Assembly (NCBI GenBank): GCA_016742255.1
Contig: JACVCB010000003.1
Span: 144,831 to 208,830 of the forward strand
Direction of reading: 5' to 3'
Length of the DNA stretch: 64,000 nt
Source: Leptospira sp.
Lineage (GTDB): Bacteria > Spirochaetota > Leptospiria > Leptospirales > Leptospiraceae
In this document: positions 37,306-45,997 of the stretch, in pieces
Layout: the number at the start of each line of letters is the position of its first letter
How positions within the stretch are numbered: the stretch's first letter is position 1
Program-made: the position numbers and the translations under genes
Notes under the pieces: model-generated
Told to the model about the DNA's origin: nothing
Database searches by the model: none
The model's input: the letters and a program-made list of their open reading frames with translations, nothing else

Positions 37306-38919
37306 TTAATTTAATTTACGAATTGAGTTTGCGGCACTTCTTGCTGTCAGGATACATCCAGACAAAAAAGTTCCTTCTAAAGATTTGAATCCACTGGCAC
37401 CACCGCCACCAAATCCAGCTGCTTCGCCGATTGCATACAATCCAGGTATTGGATTTCCTGTTAAATCCAATACACGGCTATCCAAATCAGTTTGAATCCC
37501 TCCTAAACTCTTTCTAGTAATCAATCGTAATTGAATCGCAATGAGAGGTCCCGATTTCGGATCTAAGATTGGTTTTGGATAACAAGTTCGGAATTTTTCT
37601 GATTTCCATGTACGTGCTTGGAGGATTCTTCGAATTTGGTCATCATTCCAAAATGTTTTTCCTCGTTTGACCCCTTCATCATAAAATTTTATTTCTTTTT
37701 CAATTTGATCTAACTGAACGAAATTATTTTGATTCAATTGGTTCATACGATCTACCAATGTTCTTAAATCGTTTGCCACAATGAAGTGGTCACTTTCGTT
37801 CTGAAGTTGGCGTAATAATCGATGATTCCCTAACAAAATCTCTTTTAAAAAAGAAAAAAGTTTACGATCACGAATCATCGGGTTGTGTTCTGATCCAGAA
37901 ATCGCGAGTTCTTTCGAAGCAATTCTCCAATTCATAACTTGCCAAGTATAAGGTTTTTCTAATTTTGAAATGCGATAACAAAGATCATTTGTATCATATC
38001 CCGTCACCAAAGGTTCGGGACCAATTCTTTTGCCTGTGTGATCTAACCACAAAGCTGACTTACATGGAATTAAACTCAATCCATGATTATCGAATTGTGG
38101 ATTGGGATGGGGTATACCTGCAGCATAATTCCACATTTTGTCTAAGTGGGTTACGTTCCCTCCAATTCGACTAACGGCCGTATGTACCAATCCATCTGAA
38201 TAAGGATGGGCTCCATTTAACATTTCAGTAGGAGGTTTGCCCCATGGTTTATACCAATGGTTTCTCACTTTCTCTAAATTACCAGTGATACCACCTGTTG
38301 CAACAATGGTGAAATTGGAATGGAATTTGACCACATGTTGTGGTTGTGTTTCCAATTCGGCAACACATCCTATAATTTGATTGTTTTCCTTAATGAGTTC
38401 CGTGACTTTATGATCGAATAAAATTTTTAACTTTTGATTGAATTTATGATTCCATAATAATTCTGAAAATCGTTCTACCAAGCGATAACCCGTTCCCCAT
38501 AAAACATGGTATCTAGGAACAGAATTTCCTCTTTGGTACAATCCACGTTCAACCCAATTCACAACAGGAAAAAAATTGAGATCAAATCCTTTTAGCCAAT
38601 GATAAACTTGCTCTAATGATTCATTAACATAGGTTTCTGCCCAAAGTTTTGGATAGTAGTCATTTTCACCAAAATTAGCAAAAGATAACCAATCATTTAA
38701 TGCGAGTGATGGAGAATCTCTAATTCCTAATCGTTTTTGGAGAGGGGTATTTACCAATGCCATCCCTCCAAATGATAGTTTGGCGAGGCCGCCTAAGTGT
38801 TCATGTGAGTTTCGATCTATGAGTAAAACTGATAAACCAGAGTTTAGACATTCATAAGCAGCAATCATTCCTGCAATTCCTGCACCAATGATCACCACAT
38901 CATATTTTTGAATCTCCAT
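37306..38919 (-). CDS. FAD-dependent dehydrogenase (Rv0785/3-ketosteroid-dehydrogenase-like)
   Basis: Flavoprotein of 537 residues of the fumarate-reductase/KstD-like FAD family. The N-terminal dinucleotide motif is VVIIGAGIAGMIAAYECLNSG (positions 8-28). Further landmarks are HLGGLAKLSFGGMALVNTPLQKRLGIRDS, ERGLYQRGNSVPRYHVLWGTG (about 165), VATGGITGN (about 235), GGIQTDLDSRVLD and the C-terminal GLYAIGEAAGFGGGGASGFKSLEGTFLSG. The order matches the FAD-binding dehydrogenases like mycobacterial Rv0785, whose substrate is not known. ATG 38919 is chosen, as GAGGAGAAGG precedes it; the longer frame to 39012 adds 31 unmatched residues. It leads a run with the ThDP enzyme, dusC and DUF2721 genes. 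Confidence 0.85.
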   Translation of the reverse strand: MEIQKYDVVIIGAGIAGMIAAYECLNSGLSVLLIDRNSHEHLGGLAKLSFGGMALVNTPLQKRLGIRDSPSLALNDWLSFANFGENDYYPKLWAETYVNESLEQVYHWLKGFDLNFFPVVNWVERGLYQRGNSVPRYHVLWGTGYRLVERFSELLWNHKFNQKLKILFDHKVTELIKENNQIIGCVAELETQPQHVVKFHSNFTIVATGGITGNLEKVRNHWYKPWGKPPTEMLNGAHPYSDGLVHTAVSRIGGNVTHLDKMWNYAAGIPHPNPQFDNHGLSLIPCKSALWLDHTGKRIGPEPLVTGYDTNDLCYRISKLEKPYTWQVMNWRIASKELAISGSEHNPMIRDRKLFSFLKEILLGNHRLLRQLQNESDHFIVANDLRTLVDRMNQLNQNNFVQLDQIEKEIKFYDEGVKRGKTFWNDDQIRRILQARTWKSEKFRTCYPKPILDPKSGPLIAIQLRLITRKSLGGIQTDLDSRVLDLTGNPIPGLYAIGEAAGFGGGGASGFKSLEGTFLSGCILTARSAANSIRKLN

Positions 38920-39309
38920 TTGGCCTTCTCCTCTAACACATAAGAATGATGTTTCTGCTGTATACGTTGTTCTTAAAACAAAGATTCCATTTCGTACAAA
39001 GTGTAACATCACTTAGTATAAATTAGCGAATTGTTTTTTGAAAGTAGGTAAAAAAATGAAAAAACTGAGGCAGTAGAAGATTCAATCTTTAAAATAACTT
39101 TATAAAAAGAATCATTCTATTTGGAAACTTGATACAGATCAATATTTGTCTTTTGCCAACTGTTTCAATACGGCAATTGAATTCTAAAAAGGATTTTTTT
39201 TTACAATGAGTAACATTTGTAATGTTTCTTTTTATTTGGAATTAGTATTAGAATCAAGAAAAATAGATTGTCCATTCATTGGATTTCAGGATATCTTCTT
39301 ATTCGCATT
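38920..39309. promoter_or_regulatory. divergent intergenic region with two inverted repeats
   Basis: 390 AT-rich bases between the FAD dehydrogenase gene (minus) and the lipoprotein gene (plus). It contains AGAATCATTCT (39108-39118; also found at 27242-27252) and TTACAA-N10-TTGTAA (39201-39222). The latter overlaps a possible -10 TACAAT (39202-39207) 19 bases from a weak TTGAAT (39177-39182). Both are operator-like but unproven; nothing else is seen. Confidence 0.35.
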
Positions 39310-40158
39310 ATGAAAAATTGGACATTGATACTTGTATTCTTCTTCTCACTAAATGGTTGTTTTACGAAAGAGGTAACAATCCCTAAGGAAAATTTAAGGC
39401 AATCTTTAGATGTGCCTGTATATTCTGATTCGCAAGAAAATGACGAATATTTTATGCCAGTGTTTACCTCGATCAAACGACCAGAAAAAGAGGGAAAACA
39501 GTACCATGCAATCTTAAAAGCAAAAGAAACAGGTAAGATCCTCCGTACAATTGCCATTCTCATTGATGACCGATCGATCAATTTGAAACCAGAAGAATAC
39601 TTTTATTATCCGATTTATTATGCGAGTAGTGTCTCGAGGAATTTTCGATTTTGGCCTTACTATAGATCATCCTATGATATCAGAAGAGCTTCAGACAACT
39701 CACCTGTGTATATGCCAGTCTATGCCTCCGCAGGGATTGCTTCATTGGCTGCTTTTGGAATTGCATACGTAGCTTCTACTGGAACTGCATTTATCGTTGG
39801 ATTAGGGAAGGGAACTTACGAGTTTACGGAAGATATTCTGGAAGGAGTTGTTGTTTCGAACCAAGAAATCGTTTTAGCATACAATGATTATCTTTATGAT
39901 GAAAATAATCGACTCAAATCAATTTTGACTTATTTACCATATAGGTCCATATCAAAATCTGTGATTCCATTGTATGACCGAGAAGGAAAAAAACAGATAG
40001 GACAAATGTTTCCTACTTCGAAACCAATTTTAATTTCTCAACTAGATTACACTTATAACAAAATGAATGTGAATCCTAGTTCCGTTACGATGATTGAGTA
40101 TTTACCTAAAAAATTGAAAAAAACAATTTCATTACCCGTCCGAAATAAATTAAAATAA
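39310..40158 (+). CDS. lipoprotein preceding the Tyr/Phe-rich protein gene
   Basis: A 282-residue predicted lipoprotein; ATG 39310 gives the signal peptide MKNWTLILVFFFSLNGC with Cys at about residue 17. The mature part includes a Tyr/Phe-rich region (EEYFYYPIYYASSVSRNFRFWPYY, residues about 97-120) and one hydrophobic, Ala/Gly-rich stretch (about 135-170) that could insert in or span a membrane. No family recognised. The next gene starts about 30 bases later on the same strand. Confidence 0.75.
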   Translation: MKNWTLILVFFFSLNGCFTKEVTIPKENLRQSLDVPVYSDSQENDEYFMPVFTSIKRPEKEGKQYHAILKAKETGKILRTIAILIDDRSINLKPEEYFYYPIYYASSVSRNFRFWPYYRSSYDIRRASDNSPVYMPVYASAGIASLAAFGIAYVASTGTAFIVGLGKGTYEFTEDILEGVVVSNQEIVLAYNDYLYDENNRLKSILTYLPYRSISKSVIPLYDREGKKQIGQMFPTSKPILISQLDYTYNKMNVNPSSVTMIEYLPKKLKKTISLPVRNKLK

Positions 40159-40187
40159 AAATGAATCAGAAACAGAAGGTAGATACA

Positions 40188-42590
40188 ATGAAATTGAAAC
40201 ATCTCATTCCTTGTCTCATTTTCTTTCTGGTTTTTCCTATCACTGCGAAATCATGGCCTGATTTAGAAAGTGAAAGAGAGGTTCAGATTTATGGGAGTGA
40301 AAGGAGTAAAAAATACAGGGCAAGTAATATTTTATATGACATCGAGGATTGGAAGGATCATTACTCAGTAAAGGCGATGGGAGTTTATCGTTATTACGAT
40401 TATCCTCTCTCAAAATCTAAAACATTTTTTCCTTTTTATGATCATCTCCAAAGCAAAATTGATAATCGCGAATACAAACGTATTTTGAATTATAATGTCA
40501 CGAAAGAAAATGACTCTCTTCATAAATCTATCTATCCACTTGTTTTTTGGGGAAATAATGGCAATAATTCACATTTAATTTCCATTCCTTTCTTTTATCA
40601 GAGAAAAAGGGAAAATCAGAAGACTTTTGGTTTTCCTGTTTTGCCAATCATTTATTACACAGATAAAGAACAGTTAGGTGATGATCAAATTAATTATTAT
40701 CGGCTTTTTACTTTGTTTCATTTTGAATCAAGTGATAAACGAGGATTAACTGATGTATCATTTACACCTTTTGTATATTATTCAAAAGAGAATTATTTGT
40801 TTTTCCCACTTTTACTCTATTATCAAAATTATCGTTCTACATATCATGAATATTGGTTGGGTCCACTGTATTATTCGAAAGACCAATCCAAGGAAGAAAG
40901 ATTGTTTGTTTTATTTCCATTTGTTGGAAGCTATGTTTCGCCCAAAAAAGAGTTCGACTTCATATTTCCTATTTACCTAAATCTAAAAGACAAGGAAGAC
41001 GATTATCACATCAATTTATTTTGGTACACTAAAGTACACGATACAAGTGTTAACGTAGCAACAAACGAAGGAAATGTATATTTGGATTATGATTTTGGTT
41101 TGTTCTATAATTTAATTGGAATCTCAAAACGAAGTCGGATTATCAAAGGAAATACTCTGAAAGGAAATGAGATTATTTCTACAAAACCAGAGATAAGAAA
41201 AAAAAGGGAATTTAATCGAGAGAATAGTGATCAGTTTACTGGGTACCAACTTCTGTTTGGAATTTTCTCATATGAGGTAGGTGACACCAAAAAACACATT
41301 CGTTTATTACCATTTGCTTGGTTTACTTGGGATGAATCTTCTGAAGACAGGGTTGTTTTAATTCCTCCATTTTTTCCAATTTGGCTGAGTTATGTTTCGG
41401 ATGATTTGGAATATAAAATTATATTTCCTTTGTATGGAAAACAAAAGGATAAGTCATCTGAAATCCAATCCTTCCTTTTGAATGGTTATATCCATGAGGA
41501 ATACCAATTAAATCATCGAATTGAAAAATCTTTTTTTTGGCCAATTATAAATGTATACAATTCTGATATTGATTCAGGACATCGCGTATTACCTTTTTAT
41601 ATACACAACCAAACAAAAACAGACGTAAGTTCAAAGAGTAATACATATACTCTCATATCAAATTATACAAAAATTAGTAATAAGAATTATGATTCTAAAG
41701 AGTTTTTGATATGGCCCATTTGGATTTCTTATCATTCGTATCAATATACAAATAAAGATCCTAATACTACACTATGGCTCACTCCATTTTTCTATCGAAA
41801 TAAGGAAACTTCGAGTCTTAGAACAAATTTATTATGGTTTATTGATTGGGAATTTGAGTATATCTCTCCCATTCCGGTAAAAAATAAAATTGAGGTGGAT
41901 CCTCCTGTAACTAAAGAAAAATTATCTCATCTTTTGTTGTTTCCTTTTTATTATTCGGATTCAAATGTTTCGATCATTCCACTGTCTTTTAATCATTGGG
42001 GTGACGGAGAATTTACTACCATTACATTACTCAATTATTATCAGTATAAAAAGGAAGGACATTATTACAATTTCTTGTATCTATTGGAATCGGAAAACAC
42101 TACTTCTGTTTACCAATTGCGGAGTTTCTGGGATTATTTATTTAGCTTCCAAAGAAGAAATAAGGAAATCGATCGTCTTACCTTACTTTGGTTAGGATAC
42201 GATCAATCACACTCTAAAAAGACAGTTAATTTTTTCCCACTCATGAGAACCGCAGATTCAGAAGAGGAAACGTCAAAAATGTATGGTCCATTTTTATATT
42301 ATATTTCCAAGTCAAGTGAAGAAATGACAGAATTGGGATTTTTTGGAATTGGTTATTATCATAATGAAACAAAATCAGATAAACAATATGCAACATATGT
42401 ATTGTTAGGTGTTGTTTATCAGGAAAAAACAGAATTGGAGAGAGGGTTTGTGAAAAGGGGAAGCCTTTGGGGTTGGCTTTGGGAATACCAAACAGAAGAA
42501 AATGGGTACGAAAAATTTTCTATTCTAAAATTGTTTTCTTATTCCAAAGAACCTGATGGAACAAAAAAAATACTTGGGATCAGTATTTAA
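40188..42590 (+). CDS. large exported Tyr/Phe-rich repeat protein
   Basis: An 800-residue exported protein with a signal peptide (MKLKHLIPCLIFFLVFPITAKS); ATG 40188 is chosen because AAGGTAG precedes it, and 40161 would have no Shine-Dalgarno site. The rest is a long series of short aromatic strands roughly 20-40 residues apart, each with a pattern like hydrophobic-P-hydrophobic-FYY (SIYPLVFWG, FGFPVLPIIYY, LFFPLLLYYQ, EYWLGPLYYSKD, LFVLFPFVGSY, FIFPIYLNL, VLIPPFFPIW, WPIWISYH), each followed by charged turns. This suggests a beta-strand repeat (beta-helix or propeller, or a large barrel) at the outer membrane. It looks like a family confined to leptospiras and relatives, by impression. The upstream lipoprotein and downstream FMN reductase genes are closely spaced. 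Confidence 0.75.
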   Translation: MKLKHLIPCLIFFLVFPITAKSWPDLESEREVQIYGSERSKKYRASNILYDIEDWKDHYSVKAMGVYRYYDYPLSKSKTFFPFYDHLQSKIDNREYKRILNYNVTKENDSLHKSIYPLVFWGNNGNNSHLISIPFFYQRKRENQKTFGFPVLPIIYYTDKEQLGDDQINYYRLFTLFHFESSDKRGLTDVSFTPFVYYSKENYLFFPLLLYYQNYRSTYHEYWLGPLYYSKDQSKEERLFVLFPFVGSYVSPKKEFDFIFPIYLNLKDKEDDYHINLFWYTKVHDTSVNVATNEGNVYLDYDFGLFYNLIGISKRSRIIKGNTLKGNEIISTKPEIRKKREFNRENSDQFTGYQLLFGIFSYEVGDTKKHIRLLPFAWFTWDESSEDRVVLIPPFFPIWLSYVSDDLEYKIIFPLYGKQKDKSSEIQSFLLNGYIHEEYQLNHRIEKSFFWPIINVYNSDIDSGHRVLPFYIHNQTKTDVSSKSNTYTLISNYTKISNKNYDSKEFLIWPIWISYHSYQYTNKDPNTTLWLTPFFYRNKETSSLRTNLLWFIDWEFEYISPIPVKNKIEVDPPVTKEKLSHLLLFPFYYSDSNVSIIPLSFNHWGDGEFTTITLLNYYQYKKEGHYYNFLYLLESENTTSVYQLRSFWDYLFSFQRRNKEIDRLTLLWLGYDQSHSKKTVNFFPLMRTADSEEETSKMYGPFLYYISKSSEEMTELGFFGIGYYHNETKSDKQYATYVLLGVVYQEKTELERGFVKRGSLWGWLWEYQTEENGYEKFSILKLFSYSKEPDGTKKILGISI

Positions 42591-42593
42591 AAT

Positions 42594-43130
42594 ATGAATA
42601 ACAAAAAACCTATCATACTCGCAATATCAGGTGGCATCAGTGCAACTTCGTATAACAGAAAAATACTAAATACACTGAAAACTAATTATAAGCAAGATTG
42701 TGATATGATCATTTACGATAAAATTGTCAATTTTCCATTTTTTGATTCCGGAATTACGGAAGAGGGAAGTCCTGACATCATAAAGGATTTTTTGGGTGAG
42801 GTCAAACGTGCAGATGGAATTCTAATTTGTTCGCCTGAATATGTTTTTAGTATACCTGGTGTCCTAAAAAATGCGCTAGAGTGGGCTGTTTCATCTGTTG
42901 TGTTTACTGATAAACCAGTCGCTGTCATCACTGCTGCATCGGTTGGTCAAAAGGCTCATGAATCGTTACTTTTGGTACTAAAAACAATCGGTGCCAAATT
43001 AACGGATGATACAAATGTACTCATCTCAGGAGTAAAAGGTAAAGTATCTCCAGAGGGACAAATTCAAGATGAAGGAACAGAAACTACACTTCAAAAGTTA
43101 ATGATTACGTTTTTAAAATCTCTACAATAG
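42594..43130 (+). CDS. NADPH-dependent FMN reductase
   Basis: Flavodoxin-fold reductase of 178 residues (NADPH-dependent FMN reductase family). It shows the N-terminal AISGGISATSYNRKIL loop for FMN phosphate binding and ICSPEYVFSIPGVLKNALEW, the family's classic signature (about residues 76-95), then KPVAVITAASVG. It reduces FMN or quinone-type substrates in the cytoplasm with NAD(P)H. It follows the large exported protein gene by three bases, so it is in the same transcript, although it is an unlikely functional partner. Confidence 0.88.
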   Translation: MNNKKPIILAISGGISATSYNRKILNTLKTNYKQDCDMIIYDKIVNFPFFDSGITEEGSPDIIKDFLGEVKRADGILICSPEYVFSIPGVLKNALEWAVSSVVFTDKPVAVITAASVGQKAHESLLLVLKTIGAKLTDDTNVLISGVKGKVSPEGQIQDEGTETTLQKLMITFLKSLQ

Positions 43131-43301
43131 TGTTCTTCCCTACAATTCATCTATATTATGTAATTATTATACTGACATGATTTAAAAAGATTTCCATTCG
43201 ATAGAAAGTGGTAAGCTAACTCAAGATTAATACTAAGATTCAGATTTTGAATTACATCCAAATCCTGGTGCAAAAAATTGACCAAACACTGGTTACTCAT
43301 T

Positions 43302-44345
43302 ATGGTTGAATGGAAAGGGAAATTGTTCATATTTGCGAAAACAAATCAATTCTTATTATCTACACTCTTAATCTTTTCGTTGTTATCTTGTGAAAATGAA
43401 ACTTTTAATAATGCATGTGATACAAAATCAAAATCTTATTTTGAAACTTCAATCTTAGCAGCGTCCATTGGCGATAAACGTCACCCATGTTATCCTGACT
43501 TTACCATTGTAAACCAACCTGGATTAAATGTAAGCAGTCAATTTATCACCTTATCCGAAGCTGGTGGTAATGCTTCGGTAGGAACTTCCTCTACAGTTCA
43601 AATGTATTTAGGTAGTGAACCGAAAGAAAATGTAAATGTTCAAGTAATCATTAGCAATGGATCCTACGTAACACCTTCCCAAACATTTTTTACATTCACA
43701 AAATCAAATTGGAGTGTTTTCCAAAATTTAACGCTCACTGCAATGAATGATACAAACATCAACGGCACAAGAACTGTATCCGTAAGATTGGTGCCAAGTT
43801 CCACGGATTCCTCATTTCGTCTTGAAGAAAGGATCATACAAGTTGAGGTTTCCGATAATGATAAGATTATATTCCTTACTAGCGTTGGACAAACTGGAGC
43901 TATGGGTGGTATCATCGGTGTAGATAACTTATGTCAGTCCCAAGTAAATTGCCCAGTAGGTAAAATTTGTAAAGCACTTGTAGGTGATAGTTTTAATTCA
44001 TTACGAAGAGCTTCCGTAACTGCAAGTGTAGGAGATGGTCAAGTTGATTGGGTATTAAAACCATTTGCTTCCTATTATCGATTGAACCGCACCGATTTAA
44101 TCGGGACAACAACAAGTGCATCATTGTTTACATTTAACTTATCATTTTCTATTTCTGGATCCAGTTCTACGATTTGGACAGGTTTGAATCCTGATTGGAC
44201 TAATAATTCTAACTCATGTTCAGGTTGGACTTTAACATCAGGGAATGGATACGGCGGAGACAGTGGTAGTAGTACGTCGACATCATTGGGATTTAATACT
44301 TTTGGGTGTAGCAGTTCTTTGTTATTTTATTGTGTCGAACAATAG
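43302..44345 (+). CDS. DUF1554 lipoprotein
   Basis: A 347-residue predicted lipoprotein of a type common in leptospiras. The long signal region ends in FSLLSC (about residue 30). A beta-sandwich-like domain (about residues 80-195, ITLSEAGGNASVGTSSTVQMYLG ... VQVEVSDNDK) is followed by the DUF1554 domain (about 198-347): FLTSVGQTGAMGGIIGVDNLCQSQ, VDWVLKPFASYYRLNRTDLIG, then WTGLNPDWTNNSNSCSGWTL and CVEQ. Several Cys are positioned for disulfides. Surface or periplasmic location is inferred. A TTG at 43278 is possible; no good Shine-Dalgarno sequence is seen for either start. It is closed by a terminator at 44358. Confidence 0.85.
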   Translation: MVEWKGKLFIFAKTNQFLLSTLLIFSLLSCENETFNNACDTKSKSYFETSILAASIGDKRHPCYPDFTIVNQPGLNVSSQFITLSEAGGNASVGTSSTVQMYLGSEPKENVNVQVIISNGSYVTPSQTFFTFTKSNWSVFQNLTLTAMNDTNINGTRTVSVRLVPSSTDSSFRLEERIIQVEVSDNDKIIFLTSVGQTGAMGGIIGVDNLCQSQVNCPVGKICKALVGDSFNSLRRASVTASVGDGQVDWVLKPFASYYRLNRTDLIGTTTSASLFTFNLSFSISGSSSTIWTGLNPDWTNNSNSCSGWTLTSGNGYGGDSGSSTSTSLGFNTFGCSSSLLFYCVEQ

Positions 44346-44357
44346 TTACAATTCAGG

Positions 44358-44390
44358 AAAGATCGTTAAAATTTAATGATCTTTTCTTTT
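44358..44390 (+). terminator. terminator of the DUF1554 gene
   Basis: AAAGATC(G)TTAA pairs with TTAA(T)GATCTTT (44358-44384, one G-U-type pair, short AT loop), followed by TTTTCTTTTTT on the plus strand. It separates the DUF1554 gene from the PadR-controlled operon. Confidence 0.8.
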
Positions 44391-44441
44391 TTAGAGATTT
44401 CAATATTTTCCAAAAATTCAATAAGAAACTAGAAAAATAGA

Positions 44442-44493
44442 TTGACTTTGTATATCTAATAGATATAGCTGATAATTATATCTGGTAGATATA
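44442..44493 (+). promoter_or_regulatory. promoter with twin palindromic operators (PadR-type, probable)
   Basis: TTGACT (44442-44447) and TATAGC (44464-44469), 16 bases apart, form a plausible promoter. Two perfect 7-3-7 palindromes lie here: TATATCTAATAGATATA (44451-44467), in the spacer and touching the -10, and TATATCTGGTAGATATA (44477-44493), ending three bases before the first ATG (44497) and covering the likely GGTAG ribosome-binding site. Their arms are identical and their centres are 26 bases apart. The operon they precede ends with a PadR-family regulator, so autorepression through both sites is the likely function. Confidence 0.8.
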
Positions 44494-44496
44494 ATT

Positions 44497-45087
44497 ATGC
44501 AAAACAAAAAAATTCTGATTATATTAGGGCATCCAAATCCTAATTCATATTGTGCCAAACTCGCTGATTCCTATTTCCAATCTGCCAAGAGTTTTGGATT
44601 TGATGTTCAATTCATAAAGTTAAATGAACTTAAATTCGATTATAATCTAAAATTTGGGTATGATAAAACATATAAACAGGAGTTAGAACCTGATATTTTA
44701 TTGAGTCAAACATTGATTCAAAATGCAGATCATCTTGTATTTGTTTATCCAAGTTGGTGGGCTAGTATGCCAGCCATTTTAAAAGCGTGGATTGATAGAG
44801 TATTCTTACCAGGTTTTGCTTTTTCTTATCAAAAACGTTCTCCACTCCCCAAACATTTGCTTAAAGGAAAAACCGCTAGAATCATGATTACGATGGATGC
44901 ACCAACTTGGTATTACAAATGGTTCAACCGAAGTCCAGGAGTTCAGTTATTAAAACAAGGTACCTTAGAGTTTTGCGGATTTAAGCAAGTGAAAGTTACA
45001 TATTTTGATCAAATTAGATTTAGAAAATTGGAAAAGTTAAATCAATTCATATTAAAATCGGAGAAACTAGGTGCGATGGGAGCTTAA
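44497..45087 (+). CDS. NAD(P)H-dependent quinone/flavin oxidoreductase (flavodoxin fold)
   Basis: A 196-residue enzyme of the flavodoxin-like NQO1/MdaB/KefF family, reducing quinones or related electrophiles with NAD(P)H. Visible landmarks: ILIILGHPNPNSYCAKLADSY (phosphate-binding loop, residues 5-25), LVFVYPSWWASMPAILKAWIDRVF (about 84-107) and LPGFAFSY. The start sits just behind the second palindromic operator. It is first of three genes ending with the PadR regulator, a common arrangement for sensing and removing toxic electrophiles. Confidence 0.88.
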   Translation: MQNKKILIILGHPNPNSYCAKLADSYFQSAKSFGFDVQFIKLNELKFDYNLKFGYDKTYKQELEPDILLSQTLIQNADHLVFVYPSWWASMPAILKAWIDRVFLPGFAFSYQKRSPLPKHLLKGKTARIMITMDAPTWYYKWFNRSPGVQLLKQGTLEFCGFKQVKVTYFDQIRFRKLEKLNQFILKSEKLGAMGA

Positions 45088-45088
45088 G

Positions 45089-45997
45089 ATGAGAGGTAAG
45101 TTTATAAATGCTTCAGCTCTGAAAGATTTTGGTAAATTCTACGATTACAAAGGTAACTCTATATTCTATGGGACATTAGGAGAAGGGGAACCACTTCTAT
45201 TGTTGCATGGTTATCCATTTAACAGTTATGATTGGAATTGGGTAATGGAAGATTTATCAAAACAGTATAAATTGGTATTTATCGATTTGATGGGTATGGG
45301 ATTTTCCGATAAACCACAAAACCATACCTATTCATTTGAAGAATATGTCGATATGATCAATTCTTTAATCAAAAAGTTAAACATTAGAAAGATACGAATT
45401 TTAGCACATGATTTAGCTGTAAGTGTCGTTGAAGAAATGTTGGTAAAAATTGAAAGTTTGGATTTTGAAATTCTATCCGTTGCATTTATGAATGGTGGTT
45501 TGTTTACTGATGTGTATCAACCTAGAATGATCCAAAGATTGTTATCTCAATCACCTAATGTTATTGGGAAGTATTTAAGTAAAAATTTAAAAAGGAATTC
45601 GATTGAGAATTCATTAAAGAAAATGTTTGGACCCGAAACAGGTCCAAATTCTGAATTATTAAATGAATATTGGAATATACTGAATTATCATCAAGGAAAA
45701 GATATAGCATATTTAATTGGTCGCTTGGTCTTTGATAAAGTTAAATACCAAGACCAATGGATTAAAACACTTAAAAATACTAAAGTTCCTTTTTGTTATA
45801 TTTGTGGTCCAATGGATCCTAATTCCGGAGTCCATATGGCAGAACGATTTAAAAAAGAATATCCATTTGCTTCTGTATACTTTTTATCTAGTAAAATTGG
45901 TCATTGGCCTCAGGTGGAAGCACCAAAGGAAGTAATCTCAGCATTGATGTTATTTCATAAAGAATTAAATGCAAACAACAATCTACAGGAAAAATGA
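45089..45997 (+). CDS. alpha/beta hydrolase of the haloalkane-dehalogenase/epoxide-hydrolase type
   Basis: A 302-residue alpha/beta hydrolase. The oxyanion HGYPFNSYDWNWV (about residues 43-55) and DLMGMGFSDKP fit the family. At the nucleophile elbow the sequence is AHDLAVSVVEE: the position is Asp, as in haloalkane dehalogenase, epoxide hydrolase and fluoroacetate dehalogenase, rather than Ser. The third-acid region is near PMDPNSG and the catalytic His is in GHWPQVEAP. A detoxifying role on halogenated or epoxide compounds is inferred. ATG 45089 has GGGAG upstream and lies one base after the previous stop; 45071 is a longer alternative. It overlaps the regulator gene by 4 bases (ATGA). Confidence 0.85.
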   Translation: MRGKFINASALKDFGKFYDYKGNSIFYGTLGEGEPLLLLHGYPFNSYDWNWVMEDLSKQYKLVFIDLMGMGFSDKPQNHTYSFEEYVDMINSLIKKLNIRKIRILAHDLAVSVVEEMLVKIESLDFEILSVAFMNGGLFTDVYQPRMIQRLLSQSPNVIGKYLSKNLKRNSIENSLKKMFGPETGPNSELLNEYWNILNYHQGKDIAYLIGRLVFDKVKYQDQWIKTLKNTKVPFCYICGPMDPNSGVHMAERFKKEYPFASVYFLSSKIGHWPQVEAPKEVISALMLFHKELNANNNLQEK

